Source: Facklamia sp. 7083-14-GEN3 | GTDB taxonomy: Bacteria > Bacillota > Bacilli > Lactobacillales > Aerococcaceae | Length of the DNA stretch: 64,000 nucleotides | Direction: 5' to 3' | Assembly (NCBI RefSeq): GCF_024742075.1 | Contig: NZ_JANSGD010000001.1 | Coordinates: 496,001-560,000, forward strand | Shown here: positions 56,703 to 64,000 of the stretch, piece by piece | How positions within the stretch are numbered: the stretch's first letter is position 1 | How the letters are laid out: each line of letters opens with the position of its first letter | Position numbers and translations under genes: made by a program | Notes under the pieces: generated by a model | Told to the model about the DNA's origin: nothing | Seen by the model: only the letters and a program-made list of their open reading frames with translations | The model's database searches: none

Positions 56703-58055
56703 ATGAATGTTCAAAAAAAAGTTCACTTTTTCTTGTTGACGATAGTAGTATTATTTGTCCTACCGATTCAAGTACTAGCTCAACCTTCTAATACATTGTC
56801 TATTCATTACAAGGAGAGTGATTCATCTCCTAGAAACTATAAAGTATGGAAGATAAATCCTGAATACGCTGAAACAAATATGAAGAGTTTAAATAAGAAA
56901 AAGACAAATGAACTGGATGATTTATTTAAAGAATCATTTATTTCAAAAGCAGGTCAAGATAACTTTGCAGTCATTGAAGAATTGCCTGATGGTTTATTTT
57001 ATGGGCTTGAAGTTAATGAAGAAGGGGAGAAGGAGCTGCGTACCGTTCCTTTTGTGATTAATTTACCCTATCAGAATACTAAAAGAGTGGACATCTTTCC
57101 TAAACAAGCGGAGGTTGGCCAATTAACTATTAAAGTAATCGGCCAAGTTGATTCTGATAATGAAGAAGAGTGGAAAGACTTAGCTGGAGTAAGCTTTTAT
57201 ATTTATGCAGCCAACTCTAATCAACCCCTCCTCTTTAAAGATGGATACTTTACTACTGATGCAGACGGTAAGGCCGAATTAAAATCAAACGCTTTGGGTG
57301 AAATCAATTTATTCTCATTACCTGCTGGTGATTACGTCTTGGTCGAAGTCGAAACGGTCGATGGTTATTCGATCAGTCGAAAAATTTATTTTACAATTGA
57401 AGCAGGAGAATTAACTAAAGTTCTAGTAACAAAATATTTACTTGATAGTGATGATAGCACTGATAATGACGACGATGATGCTATTGGGAGCGATAGTACT
57501 ACTTCTACAAGTGAGGATACCAGTTCAGAAAATGAAGAAATACTGGGAGGACAACATTTTCGTAAAGTTAATCATAAAAAGCCAGCTCAGGGCCTAGTGG
57601 GTGCGCGCTTTGAAGTGGTCACTTGGAATACTAAAAATCGAGAATTTGAGGATGTTCTTTTAGAAAATAAAGAAAAATATGTGGTAGAATCGGATGAACG
57701 AGGATATTTTAAAGTTAATAATTTGCCATTAGGAAAATATTATCTCATTGAAGTGAAAGCTCCTATGGTACAAGGATTACAATACCAACCGCTTGAAGAA
57801 GCCATTCCTTTTGAAATTACGCGTCAGTCTTATACGAATTATTCTATTGTAGAAATTGTCAACAAACCGTTTAAGGAATCAGAACAAGATCAGGATGTGA
57901 CTATTAATAGACCCCAAAAGCCTCACGATCAAGGCTTCTTGCCGTCAACTGGAGAGGCTACTACTAATTTACAACTTTTAGCCTATGTAATAGTATCATT
58001 AGGTCTAGTCCTTTTATTGAAGCAAGGGAGAGAATTCAGAGAGAGGAATTTATAA
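56703..58055 (+). CDS. Accessory (basal/minor) pilin
   Basis: 450 residues with a signal peptide (KKVHFFLLTIVVLFVLPIQV, ~4-27), a short pilin-like VDIFPKQ motif, and two Cna-B domains. One ends DYVLVEVETVDGYS and the other YYLIEVKAPMVQG. An Asp/Ser-rich linker (~255-285) separates them. The C-terminus carries LPSTG followed by a hydrophobic helix and an RERNL tail. The LPxTG form suggests linkage to the cell wall by the housekeeping sortase, as for basal pilins. Start: ATG 56703 with AAGGAGG upstream; the in-frame ATG at 56622 lies within the hairpins. Confidence 0.88.
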   Translation: MNVQKKVHFFLLTIVVLFVLPIQVLAQPSNTLSIHYKESDSSPRNYKVWKINPEYAETNMKSLNKKKTNELDDLFKESFISKAGQDNFAVIEELPDGLFYGLEVNEEGEKELRTVPFVINLPYQNTKRVDIFPKQAEVGQLTIKVIGQVDSDNEEEWKDLAGVSFYIYAANSNQPLLFKDGYFTTDADGKAELKSNALGEINLFSLPAGDYVLVEVETVDGYSISRKIYFTIEAGELTKVLVTKYLLDSDDSTDNDDDDAIGSDSTTSTSEDTSSENEEILGGQHFRKVNHKKPAQGLVGARFEVVTWNTKNREFEDVLLENKEKYVVESDERGYFKVNNLPLGKYYLIEVKAPMVQGLQYQPLEEAIPFEITRQSYTNYSIVEIVNKPFKESEQDQDVTINRPQKPHDQGFLPSTGEATTNLQLLAYVIVSLGLVLLLKQGREFRERNL

Positions 58056-58059
58056 ATCT

Positions 58060-58911
58060 ATGAAGAAGAAAAGACTCAAACTCTTTTTTTATAATTTGAT
58101 TTTTATAATTGGAGGGATAGCCTTATGCTATCCCTTTATTACACGTTATCTTTATGATGAAGCTTCTCGAGTAGAAGTCAATACCTATAAAGAAGCAGTC
58201 CAACAGTTATCCATTAAGGAAACAGACCGCCGTATTTTTCTTGCTAAGGCTTATAACGACCAATTAAGTCAAAAAAACGAAGGGGTTTTTAATCTTTCCG
58301 ATCCCTTCTCAGAAAAGGATTATCAAGAAGGGCGGGTAGCCTATGCGCATATGTTAGAAATTAAAGAACAAATCGGTGTAATTGATATTCCCAAAATCAA
58401 TGAAGAATTACCGGTTTTTGCTGGAACCAGTGAAGAAGTACTCCAAAAGGGAATTGGTCACTTAGAAGGTACCAGTTTGCCCGTTGGAGGTAAACACACC
58501 CATTCGGTCCTTACAGGGCACCGTGGCTTACCTAATGCCCGACTTTTTTCTAATTTAGATAAACTTAAAGAAGGTGATGTCTTTTATTTAAAAAACTTAT
58601 ATGAAACCTTAGCTTACCAAGTTGATAAAATTGATGTCATCTTACCGGATGAAATAGAATACTTAGACATTGTTCCAGACCAAGATTATATGACACTCAT
58701 TACTTGTACACCCTATATGATTAATAGTCATCGATTGTTAGTTAGAGGACACCGAATCCCTTATGTGCAAGAGGAATACGAAGAAGAGCGTAAGAGTAAT
58801 ATTAACTTCTTTATGAAGTATCGCTGGATTTTATTACTCCTATTACTTTTAATCATATTGGCTATTAGTTTTTGGCTATATAACCGAAAAAAGAAAGAAG
58901 AAGGAGAGTAG
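58060..58911 (+). CDS. srtC: Class C (pilus) sortase 1
   Basis: 283-residue membrane transpeptidase that polymerises pilins. An N-terminal helix (~9-30) is followed by the catalytic domain with His154 (LTGHRGLP), Cys216 (TLITCTPYM) and Arg225 (INSHRLLV). The class C lid motif Asp81-Pro82-Phe83 (LSDPFSEKD) sits ahead of the domain. A C-terminal helix (~252-275) with a basic tail, typical of class C, follows. It begins five bases after the accessory pilin stop and is followed at once by the second sortase. Confidence 0.95.
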   Translation: MKKKRLKLFFYNLIFIIGGIALCYPFITRYLYDEASRVEVNTYKEAVQQLSIKETDRRIFLAKAYNDQLSQKNEGVFNLSDPFSEKDYQEGRVAYAHMLEIKEQIGVIDIPKINEELPVFAGTSEEVLQKGIGHLEGTSLPVGGKHTHSVLTGHRGLPNARLFSNLDKLKEGDVFYLKNLYETLAYQVDKIDVILPDEIEYLDIVPDQDYMTLITCTPYMINSHRLLVRGHRIPYVQEEYEEERKSNINFFMKYRWILLLLLLLIILAISFWLYNRKKKEEGE

Positions 58912-59760
58912 GTGGCTACTATCGCTAAAACAAGAAGATTTCGAGACCTTTTAAATATAATTATTTTTCTTTTAGGTTTAAGCTTACTCGCTTTTCCTTT
59001 TGTTTCTCGTTTTATCCATAATCAAGCGGCTAGAACCCAAGTGCAAGAGTTTAGGGATGAATCAATAAAACTTCCTAAAACGGAATTAGACCGCCGTATT
59101 GAATTAGCGGTTGCTTATAATTCCACCATTCTTCCTAGCATGAACGGGGTGGTCGATCCCTTTACACAAAAACAAAAGGAAGGGATTAAGGAATATGCTC
59201 GTATGCTCGAGATTAATGAACAGATTGGCTATATTGATATCCCTAAGATTGATGTTTCTTTACCAATCCATGCTGGAGCTACTGAAGAAGTCTTACAAAA
59301 AGCAGCAGGCCACCTTCAAGGCACCAGCTTACCAGTGGGGGGGAAAGGAACCAATAGTGTGATTACAGCCCATCGCGGCTTGCCTAGCGCTAAGTTATTT
59401 TCTGATTTAAATAAAATGAAAGTTGGCGACCAATTCTTTATTCACAACTTGCGCGATGATTTAGCTTATGAAGTAATAGAAATCAAGGTCATTGAACCCA
59501 ATGATTTTGAGTCCCTCAGAATAGAAGAAGGAGAAGATCGTGTTACATTATTAACTTGTACGCCTTACATGATCAATAGTCACCGTCTATTGGTTATTGG
59601 TAAACGTATTCCTTACCCTAAAGAAAAAGTGGAAGAAACATTAACTGAAAAACAGCCTTTCCAATGGAAATTGTGGTTGTTCATATTGATGAGTTTATTA
59701 ATATTATTAATTATTTTATGGCTATTTTTTAAGAAAAAGAAGAAAAAAGAGCAGATATAA
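58912..59760 (+). CDS. srtC: Class C (pilus) sortase 2
   Basis: 282 residues, GTG start directly after the first sortase's stop, with GAAGGAGAG as its site. His154 (ITAHRGLP), Cys216 (TLLTCTPYM), Arg225 and the lid Asp82-Pro83-Phe84 are all present, as are the two terminal helices. The two sortases are clearly paralogues. Two class C sortases in one pilus locus often divide the work between shaft polymerisation and attachment of accessory pilins, but which does which cannot be told from sequence. Confidence 0.95.
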   Translation: MATIAKTRRFRDLLNIIIFLLGLSLLAFPFVSRFIHNQAARTQVQEFRDESIKLPKTELDRRIELAVAYNSTILPSMNGVVDPFTQKQKEGIKEYARMLEINEQIGYIDIPKIDVSLPIHAGATEEVLQKAAGHLQGTSLPVGGKGTNSVITAHRGLPSAKLFSDLNKMKVGDQFFIHNLRDDLAYEVIEIKVIEPNDFESLRIEEGEDRVTLLTCTPYMINSHRLLVIGKRIPYPKEKVEETLTEKQPFQWKLWLFILMSLLILLIILWLFFKKKKKKEQI

Positions 59761-59833
59761 AGTCTCAAAGTAATATTAAGGTAATATAAAAACTTTTGCT
59801 GTAAACTTTAATTTAAGTTTGAAATTCAATGTC

Positions 59834-59861
59834 TTTTTCAATACTATATTTATAGTATAAT
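59834..59861 (+). promoter_or_regulatory. ktrB promoter overlapped by a perfect palindrome
   Basis: A TATAAT box at 59856-59861 lies 42 bases before ktrB. ATACTATA-TT-TATAGTAT (59841-59858) is a perfect 8-bp inverted repeat that covers the spacer and half of the -10. It may be an operator, or simply an AT-rich coincidence. Confidence 0.4.
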
Positions 59862-59902
59862 TTATCTGCTAACTAATAGTTGTAAAAGAAAGGAGGAAAT
59901 CA

Positions 59903-61258
59903 ATGCTCGTTTATAACAGGTGGAAAAAAGATCTCATTTCAATTAATCCAGCCGAATTATTCTTCTATAGTTACTTAGGTCTAATCTTAATTGGCAGTCT
60001 CCTATTAAAATTACCTTTTGCCACAAAAGAGGGCGTTGAAACTTCTTTTATTGATAGTATTTTTACGGCCGCTTCCGCTGTATGTGTCACAGGCCTAGCG
60101 ACCTTAACCACAGCGACTCATTGGTCTCCATTTGGAAAAACAATTATTTTAATACTGATTCAAATTGGTGGAATAGGAGTTATGACAGGTGTAGGGACCA
60201 TCGGTATGTTAATGGGAAGGCGTCTTTCGTTTTCTAACCGTAAGTTCTTAGCAGAAGAAAAGAACACCAGTACTTTTAGTGAGGTGGCAGACCTCGTACG
60301 TTATGTTGCCTATTCTACTTTATTTATTGAAGCTATCGGCGCCATTTTACTTAGTTTTCAATTCGTTCCAGAGTATGGTTTATTAAGAGGAGTTATTAAT
60401 AGTGTCTTTCATTCCATATCAGCTTTTTGTAATGCGGGTTTTGATATTATAGGTGATCAAAGCTTTTTAGGCTATGTTGATAATAACTGGATTAATCTTG
60501 TAATCATGCTTTTAATTATTTTAGGGGGATTAGGCTTTTCAGTTAGTCGAAACCTTATTCATTATCGACTAAATGGCAGTCCCATCCGTTTACACACTAA
60601 GTTGGTGCTAGTGACAACCGGTTTATTAATTGTTTTACCAGCACTATTTTTCTTAATCATTGAATGGCAAAACCCAAGTACATTAGGACCTTTAAACCTT
60701 TTAGATAAGCTAACTGCCGCGCTTTTCCAATCAGTGACAACAAGAACTGCGGGCTTTGCTACTATTGATCAAGGAGCTTTGAGAACTCCTAGTTATTTAG
60801 TGACTAATCTTTTAATGTTTATTGGAGGGGCGCCCGGAGGAACAGCAGGGGGCTTAAAGGTCACAACTTTTGCTTTATTAATCCTTTATACACTCTCTTA
60901 TTTGCGTGAAAGTCAAGATACAGTGGTCTTTAAACGTCGAATTCCTAAAAAGAATATCCTAAAATCTTTGGCCATCTTCTTTCTGTCTTTTTCATGGATT
61001 GGCTTGGCACTAATTTTATTAACTATTTTCGAACCCAATAAATCTTTAGTCAATCTCTATTATGAAATTGTATCAGCTTATGGTACAGTGGGATTAAGTC
61101 AAGGAATCACAGCTAATTTAAGTGTGATGAGCAAATTAATAATAGTATTTACAATGATATTCGGTAAAATTGGCCCAATGGCCATGGTTTATGTCTTCTT
61201 TACCAGAAAGGCTTCCAATAACTACCGTGAAGCCAAAGAAAGTATTTTAGTGGGGTGA
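59903..61258 (+). CDS. ktrB: KtrB, K+ transporter membrane subunit
   Basis: 451 residues of the TrkH/KtrB family, four MPM (helix-pore-helix) repeats forming a K+ (Na+-coupled) pathway. Selectivity-loop glycines are visible in AVCVTGLATL, AFCNAGFDII, TRTAGFATID and AYGTVGLSQG, with GGAPGGTAGGLKVTT in the intramembrane-loop region. AAAGGAGGAAA precedes the start. It forms an operon with ktrA four bases downstream. The pair imports potassium during osmotic or pH stress. Confidence 0.95.
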   Translation: MLVYNRWKKDLISINPAELFFYSYLGLILIGSLLLKLPFATKEGVETSFIDSIFTAASAVCVTGLATLTTATHWSPFGKTIILILIQIGGIGVMTGVGTIGMLMGRRLSFSNRKFLAEEKNTSTFSEVADLVRYVAYSTLFIEAIGAILLSFQFVPEYGLLRGVINSVFHSISAFCNAGFDIIGDQSFLGYVDNNWINLVIMLLIILGGLGFSVSRNLIHYRLNGSPIRLHTKLVLVTTGLLIVLPALFFLIIEWQNPSTLGPLNLLDKLTAALFQSVTTRTAGFATIDQGALRTPSYLVTNLLMFIGGAPGGTAGGLKVTTFALLILYTLSYLRESQDTVVFKRRIPKKNILKSLAIFFLSFSWIGLALILLTIFEPNKSLVNLYYEIVSAYGTVGLSQGITANLSVMSKLIIVFTMIFGKIGPMAMVYVFFTRKASNNYREAKESILVG

Positions 61259-61262
61259 TGAA

Positions 61263-61925
61263 ATGAAAGAATATTTAGTAATAGGAGCAGGTCGTTTTGG
61301 CCGAAGTTTAGCTGAAAACTTAATGAAATTAGGCCATGAGGTCATTATTATTGATAATCGTGAAGAAAGCATCAATCGTATTGCACCTTATGTAACACAT
61401 GCCATATGTGCTGATATCAAAAATATTGAAGTTTTTCACGAACTCGGTTTAGCAAATATCCAAACAGCCATTATTGCTATTGGATCTGATTTAGAAGCAT
61501 CTATCTTAGCCACGATTACTTTAAAAGAGATAGGTGTTAAAACAATCATTGGTAAAGCTTCAACTGATTATTATGCCAAAGTTTTGAAAAAGGTTGGAAT
61601 TGACAAAGTTATCATCCCAGAAAAAGAAAGCGGACGTAAATTAGCTTATAATTTATCCTCTAAGAACTTAGTAGATTACTTTAACATTGTGGACGACTAT
61701 TCAATCTTTGAAGTTACAGCACCTAAGGTTTGGGTAGGAAAAAATATTATTCAGCTCGATATTCGTGCCAAACATGGTTTTAATATAGTTGGCATTATAC
61801 GTGAATCTGGTGAATTCTTAGGAAATCCTGAACCGCATTCTGTTATTCAAGACGGTGACATGCTAGTTATCTTAGGGACATCTAAAGACTTTATTACAGT
61901 TGAAAAACTAATTAATAAAGAGTAA
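61263..61925 (+). CDS. ktrA: KtrA, regulatory RCK subunit
   Basis: 220-residue cytoplasmic ring protein gating KtrB. The RCK-N Rossmann domain has the nucleotide loop VIGAGRFGRSLAENL and the ribose-binding Asp of VIIIDNREES. The C-terminal RCK-C domain (~135-215, IFEVTAPKVWVGKNI to MLVILGTSKDF) is the module that binds c-di-AMP in Firmicute KtrA proteins. ATP/ADP control is established for the family. It is co-transcribed with ktrB and ends in a terminator. Confidence 0.95.
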   Translation: MKEYLVIGAGRFGRSLAENLMKLGHEVIIIDNREESINRIAPYVTHAICADIKNIEVFHELGLANIQTAIIAIGSDLEASILATITLKEIGVKTIIGKASTDYYAKVLKKVGIDKVIIPEKESGRKLAYNLSSKNLVDYFNIVDDYSIFEVTAPKVWVGKNIIQLDIRAKHGFNIVGIIRESGEFLGNPEPHSVIQDGDMLVILGTSKDFITVEKLINKE

Positions 61926-61950
61926 GTGTAACTAAATTTATTGTAATATT

Positions 61951-61987
61951 AAAAGCAAGCGACTAAGATTCATTAGTGCTTGCTTTT
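61951..61987 (+). terminator. Terminator after ktrA
   Basis: AAAAGCAAGC pairs with GCTTGCTTTT and ACTAA with TTAGT inside; a T-run follows. Confidence 0.8.
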
Positions 61988-62691
61988 TACTATTAGATAT
62001 AATTTTCCAACCAAAGGGGAGGAGCATTTAATTTATGTTTTAGTTTACATAATATACATTATCTTATTTATTTGCGCGAGATGCTGCAAGTTGATTAACT
62101 GGATTATATCTATAATTTAAATTAATAAGCTTCTTAAATTTAACAGATAATGCTAGATATATTGTTTAAAAATTTTATAAACTTTATAATTTTAAAACTT
62201 TATAGCTTAAAAGCTCAGCTACATTTTCTTATCTCTTTACATTCTTAACTACAAAGTTCCTAAAATCTGATATATATTCTCCTAATTAAACCTTTACTTA
62301 CTTCTAAAGTTTATATTACAAATTAATACTCTTAATAATTTTTAAAGTTACAACTGTTCATTTTATAATATACTTCTCAAAATAATTCTAAAATTTAAAG
62401 ATTTATTAAGTATAATCTACCATATAAAGAAAATTATCATTATACTACTGCAAAAAATATTTTCCTATGACCCTACTCTACTATCCTAGACTAATCACTC
62501 TATTACTATTAAAAATAGTACATAATTTTAATAAAATTTTAAATATGTAAAATTAAAAAAATACTCAAATATAAAAATATTAAAATCACATTAAATGGAT
62601 ATTAATATTTGAACTCATTTAGTTTTTATAACCTTATAATTAGGACTTTATAATTTCTTATGCTACAATAAATTTATAAAGGAGTGATTTT
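61988..62691. other. AT-rich non-coding stretch
   Basis: About 700 bases with no supportable gene on either strand, unusually AT-rich even for this genome. The last ~50 bases hold a likely promoter (TGCTACAAT, 62661-62669) and the ribosome-binding site AAAGGAGTG for the next gene. Confidence 0.55.
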
Positions 62692-64000
62692 ATCAAAAAT
62701 AAATCAATTACAACCATAGCGCTATTAACCGCTATTAGTCCCCTACTCACAAATATAACTGTTTATGGTGAAGATACTAACCGAGTTATCAATTCTTCTG
62801 AAATGGTTTCAGAAATTAACGAAGAGAGTGAAGAAGATAGAATTTCTTTGGTTCTTGATTCAACGAACAATAGTGTTGAGTTAGAAAATGACAATCAAGC
62901 AGAAAATTTACCTGAAGAGAATAATATTACTAATAATAGTTTAATTGAAGATAAAAAAAATGAAGCAAATATCATTTCAGTGATTGATGAAGAATCAAAT
63001 GAAGTTCAAACCTTTTCATTAACAGCAAATGTATTACCCGATGGTACTTTTGATCACAACTCTGAATTAACCCCAGATTCAGAAGTTAACTTCACTACTG
63101 TAAATGATAAATATCCAATATTACGAAAGGGACGCGTGTATAACGTAGCTTTCCCTTTTAAGGATAGCGACACAGGTGTTTGGAGAGTTAGATTCATTAA
63201 TACAGATGTCTTAAATAAATACAATATTACTTCAACTAATAGTGAGCATAATTTTTATGACACCATTACATTCGAACCCTTACCAAACGAAAAATTCAGA
63301 TTTCCTAAAAATACACAAGTTCCTTTTTCTGTTCATTCCCCTGTCTCTGGTTTAGCAAATGTAGAAATCTTAGTTCAAGATGGAGCTGGAAATATTTCTA
63401 AAGTTATACATGTTTTTAAGTTTGCAGAACCACTTCCTTTTGAAGTTATACGCGAAGCTGATCTTAATTTAAATCCTGGTGAAGAAAAAGTCGCACAAGA
63501 AGGAAAAAATGGTGGTGTGGTCAGAAATGCATTGGAAAATCAAACAAAAGACGAAATAGTAAAAGCAAAAGTAGACAAAATTATTAAATATGGACCCGCT
63601 GAGTTACCTTTTGAAACTATACGTAAACCAAATATAAATCTTAAACCTAGTGAAGAAAAAGTTGTTAACGAAGGCGCTGTCGGACGTATTGATGAAGAAG
63701 ATAATATTTTAAAGGCAAAAGTCGACAAAGTTATTGAATATGGACCTGCTGAATCACCTTTCGATACCATACGCAAACCTAATCTTGACCTTAAACCTGG
63801 TGAAGAAAAAGTTGTTAACGAAGGTACTTACGGACGTATTGATGAAGAGGATAATATTTTAAAAGAAAAAGTAGATAAATTGGTGGAATATGGTCCTGCT
63901 GAGCTACCTTTCGATACTATACGCGAGCCTAATTCTGATCTTAAACCCGGTGAAGAAAAAGTTGTCACAGAGGGTGTTGTCGGTCGTGTTGATGAAGAGG
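62692..64000 (+). CDS. Surface protein with G5-type repeats, ATC at the start position (3' end outside window)
   Basis: An open frame runs from a TAA at 62677 to the window's end. No ATG, GTG or TTG follows until ATG 62803. The ATC at 62692 is ideally placed: AAAGGAG ends seven bases before it, and the frame then gives a textbook signal peptide (KNKSITTIALLTAISPLLTN, then ITVYGED). An acidic Asn/Glu-rich region (~30-110) and a globular domain (~125-245) follow. Then come repeats of the G5 type (LKPGEEKVVNEG...GRIDEE). G5 domains occur in adhesins and biofilm proteins such as Aap/SasG. An ATG-to-ATC change is the likely explanation; if so the gene may be weakly translated or a pseudogene. Confidence 0.6.
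   Translation, partial: MKNKSITTIALLTAISPLLTNITVYGEDTNRVINSSEMVSEINEESEEDRISLVLDSTNNSVELENDNQAENLPEENNITNNSLIEDKKNEANIISVIDEESNEVQTFSLTANVLPDGTFDHNSELTPDSEVNFTTVNDKYPILRKGRVYNVAFPFKDSDTGVWRVRFINTDVLNKYNITSTNSEHNFYDTITFEPLPNEKFRFPKNTQVPFSVHSPVSGLANVEILVQDGAGNISKVIHVFKFAEPLPFEVIREADLNLNPGEEKVAQEGKNGGVVRNALENQTKDEIVKAKVDKIIKYGPAELPFETIRKPNINLKPSEEKVVNEGAVGRIDEEDNILKAKVDKVIEYGPAESPFDTIRKPNLDLKPGEEKVVNEGTYGRIDEEDNILKEKVDKLVEYGPAELPFDTIREPNSDLKPGEEKVVTEGVVGRVDEE
63436..64000 (+). repeat. Tandem G5-domain coding repeats
   Basis: Repeat starts at 63436, 63607, 63757 and 63907, each beginning PF(E/D)(T/V)IR and containing EEKV. The later units are exactly 150 bases (50 codons) apart and highly alike; the first is 171 bases and more diverged. 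The array continues beyond the window. Confidence 0.8.

Noticed and set aside
63540-63776. Minus-strand open frame of 78 codons
   Set aside because: It is the antisense of the G5 repeats and repeats itself accordingly; no ribosome-binding site.
62803-64000. Starting the G5 protein at ATG 62803
   Set aside because: It has no ribosome-binding site and would remove a clear signal peptide and ~37 in-frame residues.

Overview
The window is chromosomal DNA of a low-GC Gram-positive bacterium. The gene set (pflB/pflA fermentation, D-2-hydroxyacid dehydrogenase, ParE/ParC, RqcH, Mn-dependent pyrophosphatase, KtrAB, class C sortases with SpaA-type pilins, strong Shine-Dalgarno sites, cre-like boxes) points to the Lactobacillales. 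An Aerococcaceae/Carnobacteriaceae-like host is my best guess, by inference only. There is no phage, CRISPR array or tRNA/rRNA gene.

Layout. 1-13.4 kb is housekeeping: the 3' part of hslU, a LacX-like mutarotase, plsY, topoisomerase IV (parE-parC), pyruvate formate-lyase and its activase, a DUF819 membrane protein and ppaC. 13.4-29.7 kb holds rqcH, an AraC regulator, an LPXTG coiled-coil surface protein followed by a PedC-like thioredoxin-fold protein and a Ser-rich membrane-anchored protein, a GNAT enzyme, two lipoproteins (DUF4015 and YkyA), lspA-rluD-DUF2786, an endonuclease III lacking one Fe-S cysteine, a deoxynucleoside kinase with a terminator-like leader, an HD hydrolase and an Fsa-type transaldolase. 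29.7-31.7 kb is a metal-homeostasis unit: a candidate NiCo/czcD-type riboswitch with terminator in front of an SPC-type P1B-4 ATPase. 31.9-49.3 kb holds a heterodimeric multidrug ABC exporter, DUF937, ArAE, luciferase-like, DUF1232, HAD, M42 peptidase, DUF1846 and old-yellow-enzyme genes. It also holds a decayed IS3-family element that landed inside the loop of a terminator, a MATE exporter, a radical-SAM-like protein without cluster cysteines, a D-2-hydroxyacid dehydrogenase and a CofE-like ligase.

49.4-59.8 kb is a complete sortase-dependent pilus operon: a 1700-residue adhesin with about nine Cna-B/SpaA-like domains, a backbone pilin (IPATG), an accessory pilin (LPSTG) and two class C sortases. 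A pair of overlapping RNA hairpins lies after the backbone pilin gene. 59.9-61.9 kb is ktrB-ktrA. From 62.7 kb a surface-protein gene with G5-type repeats runs off the window. It has a good ribosome-binding site and signal peptide, but the codon at the start position is ATC.

The strongest items for a second look are the metal riboswitch/P1B-4 pair, the cysteine-less radical-SAM-like protein, the ATC-start G5 protein, the IS inside a terminator loop, the Nth Cys-to-Tyr change and the hairpin pair in the pilus operon.
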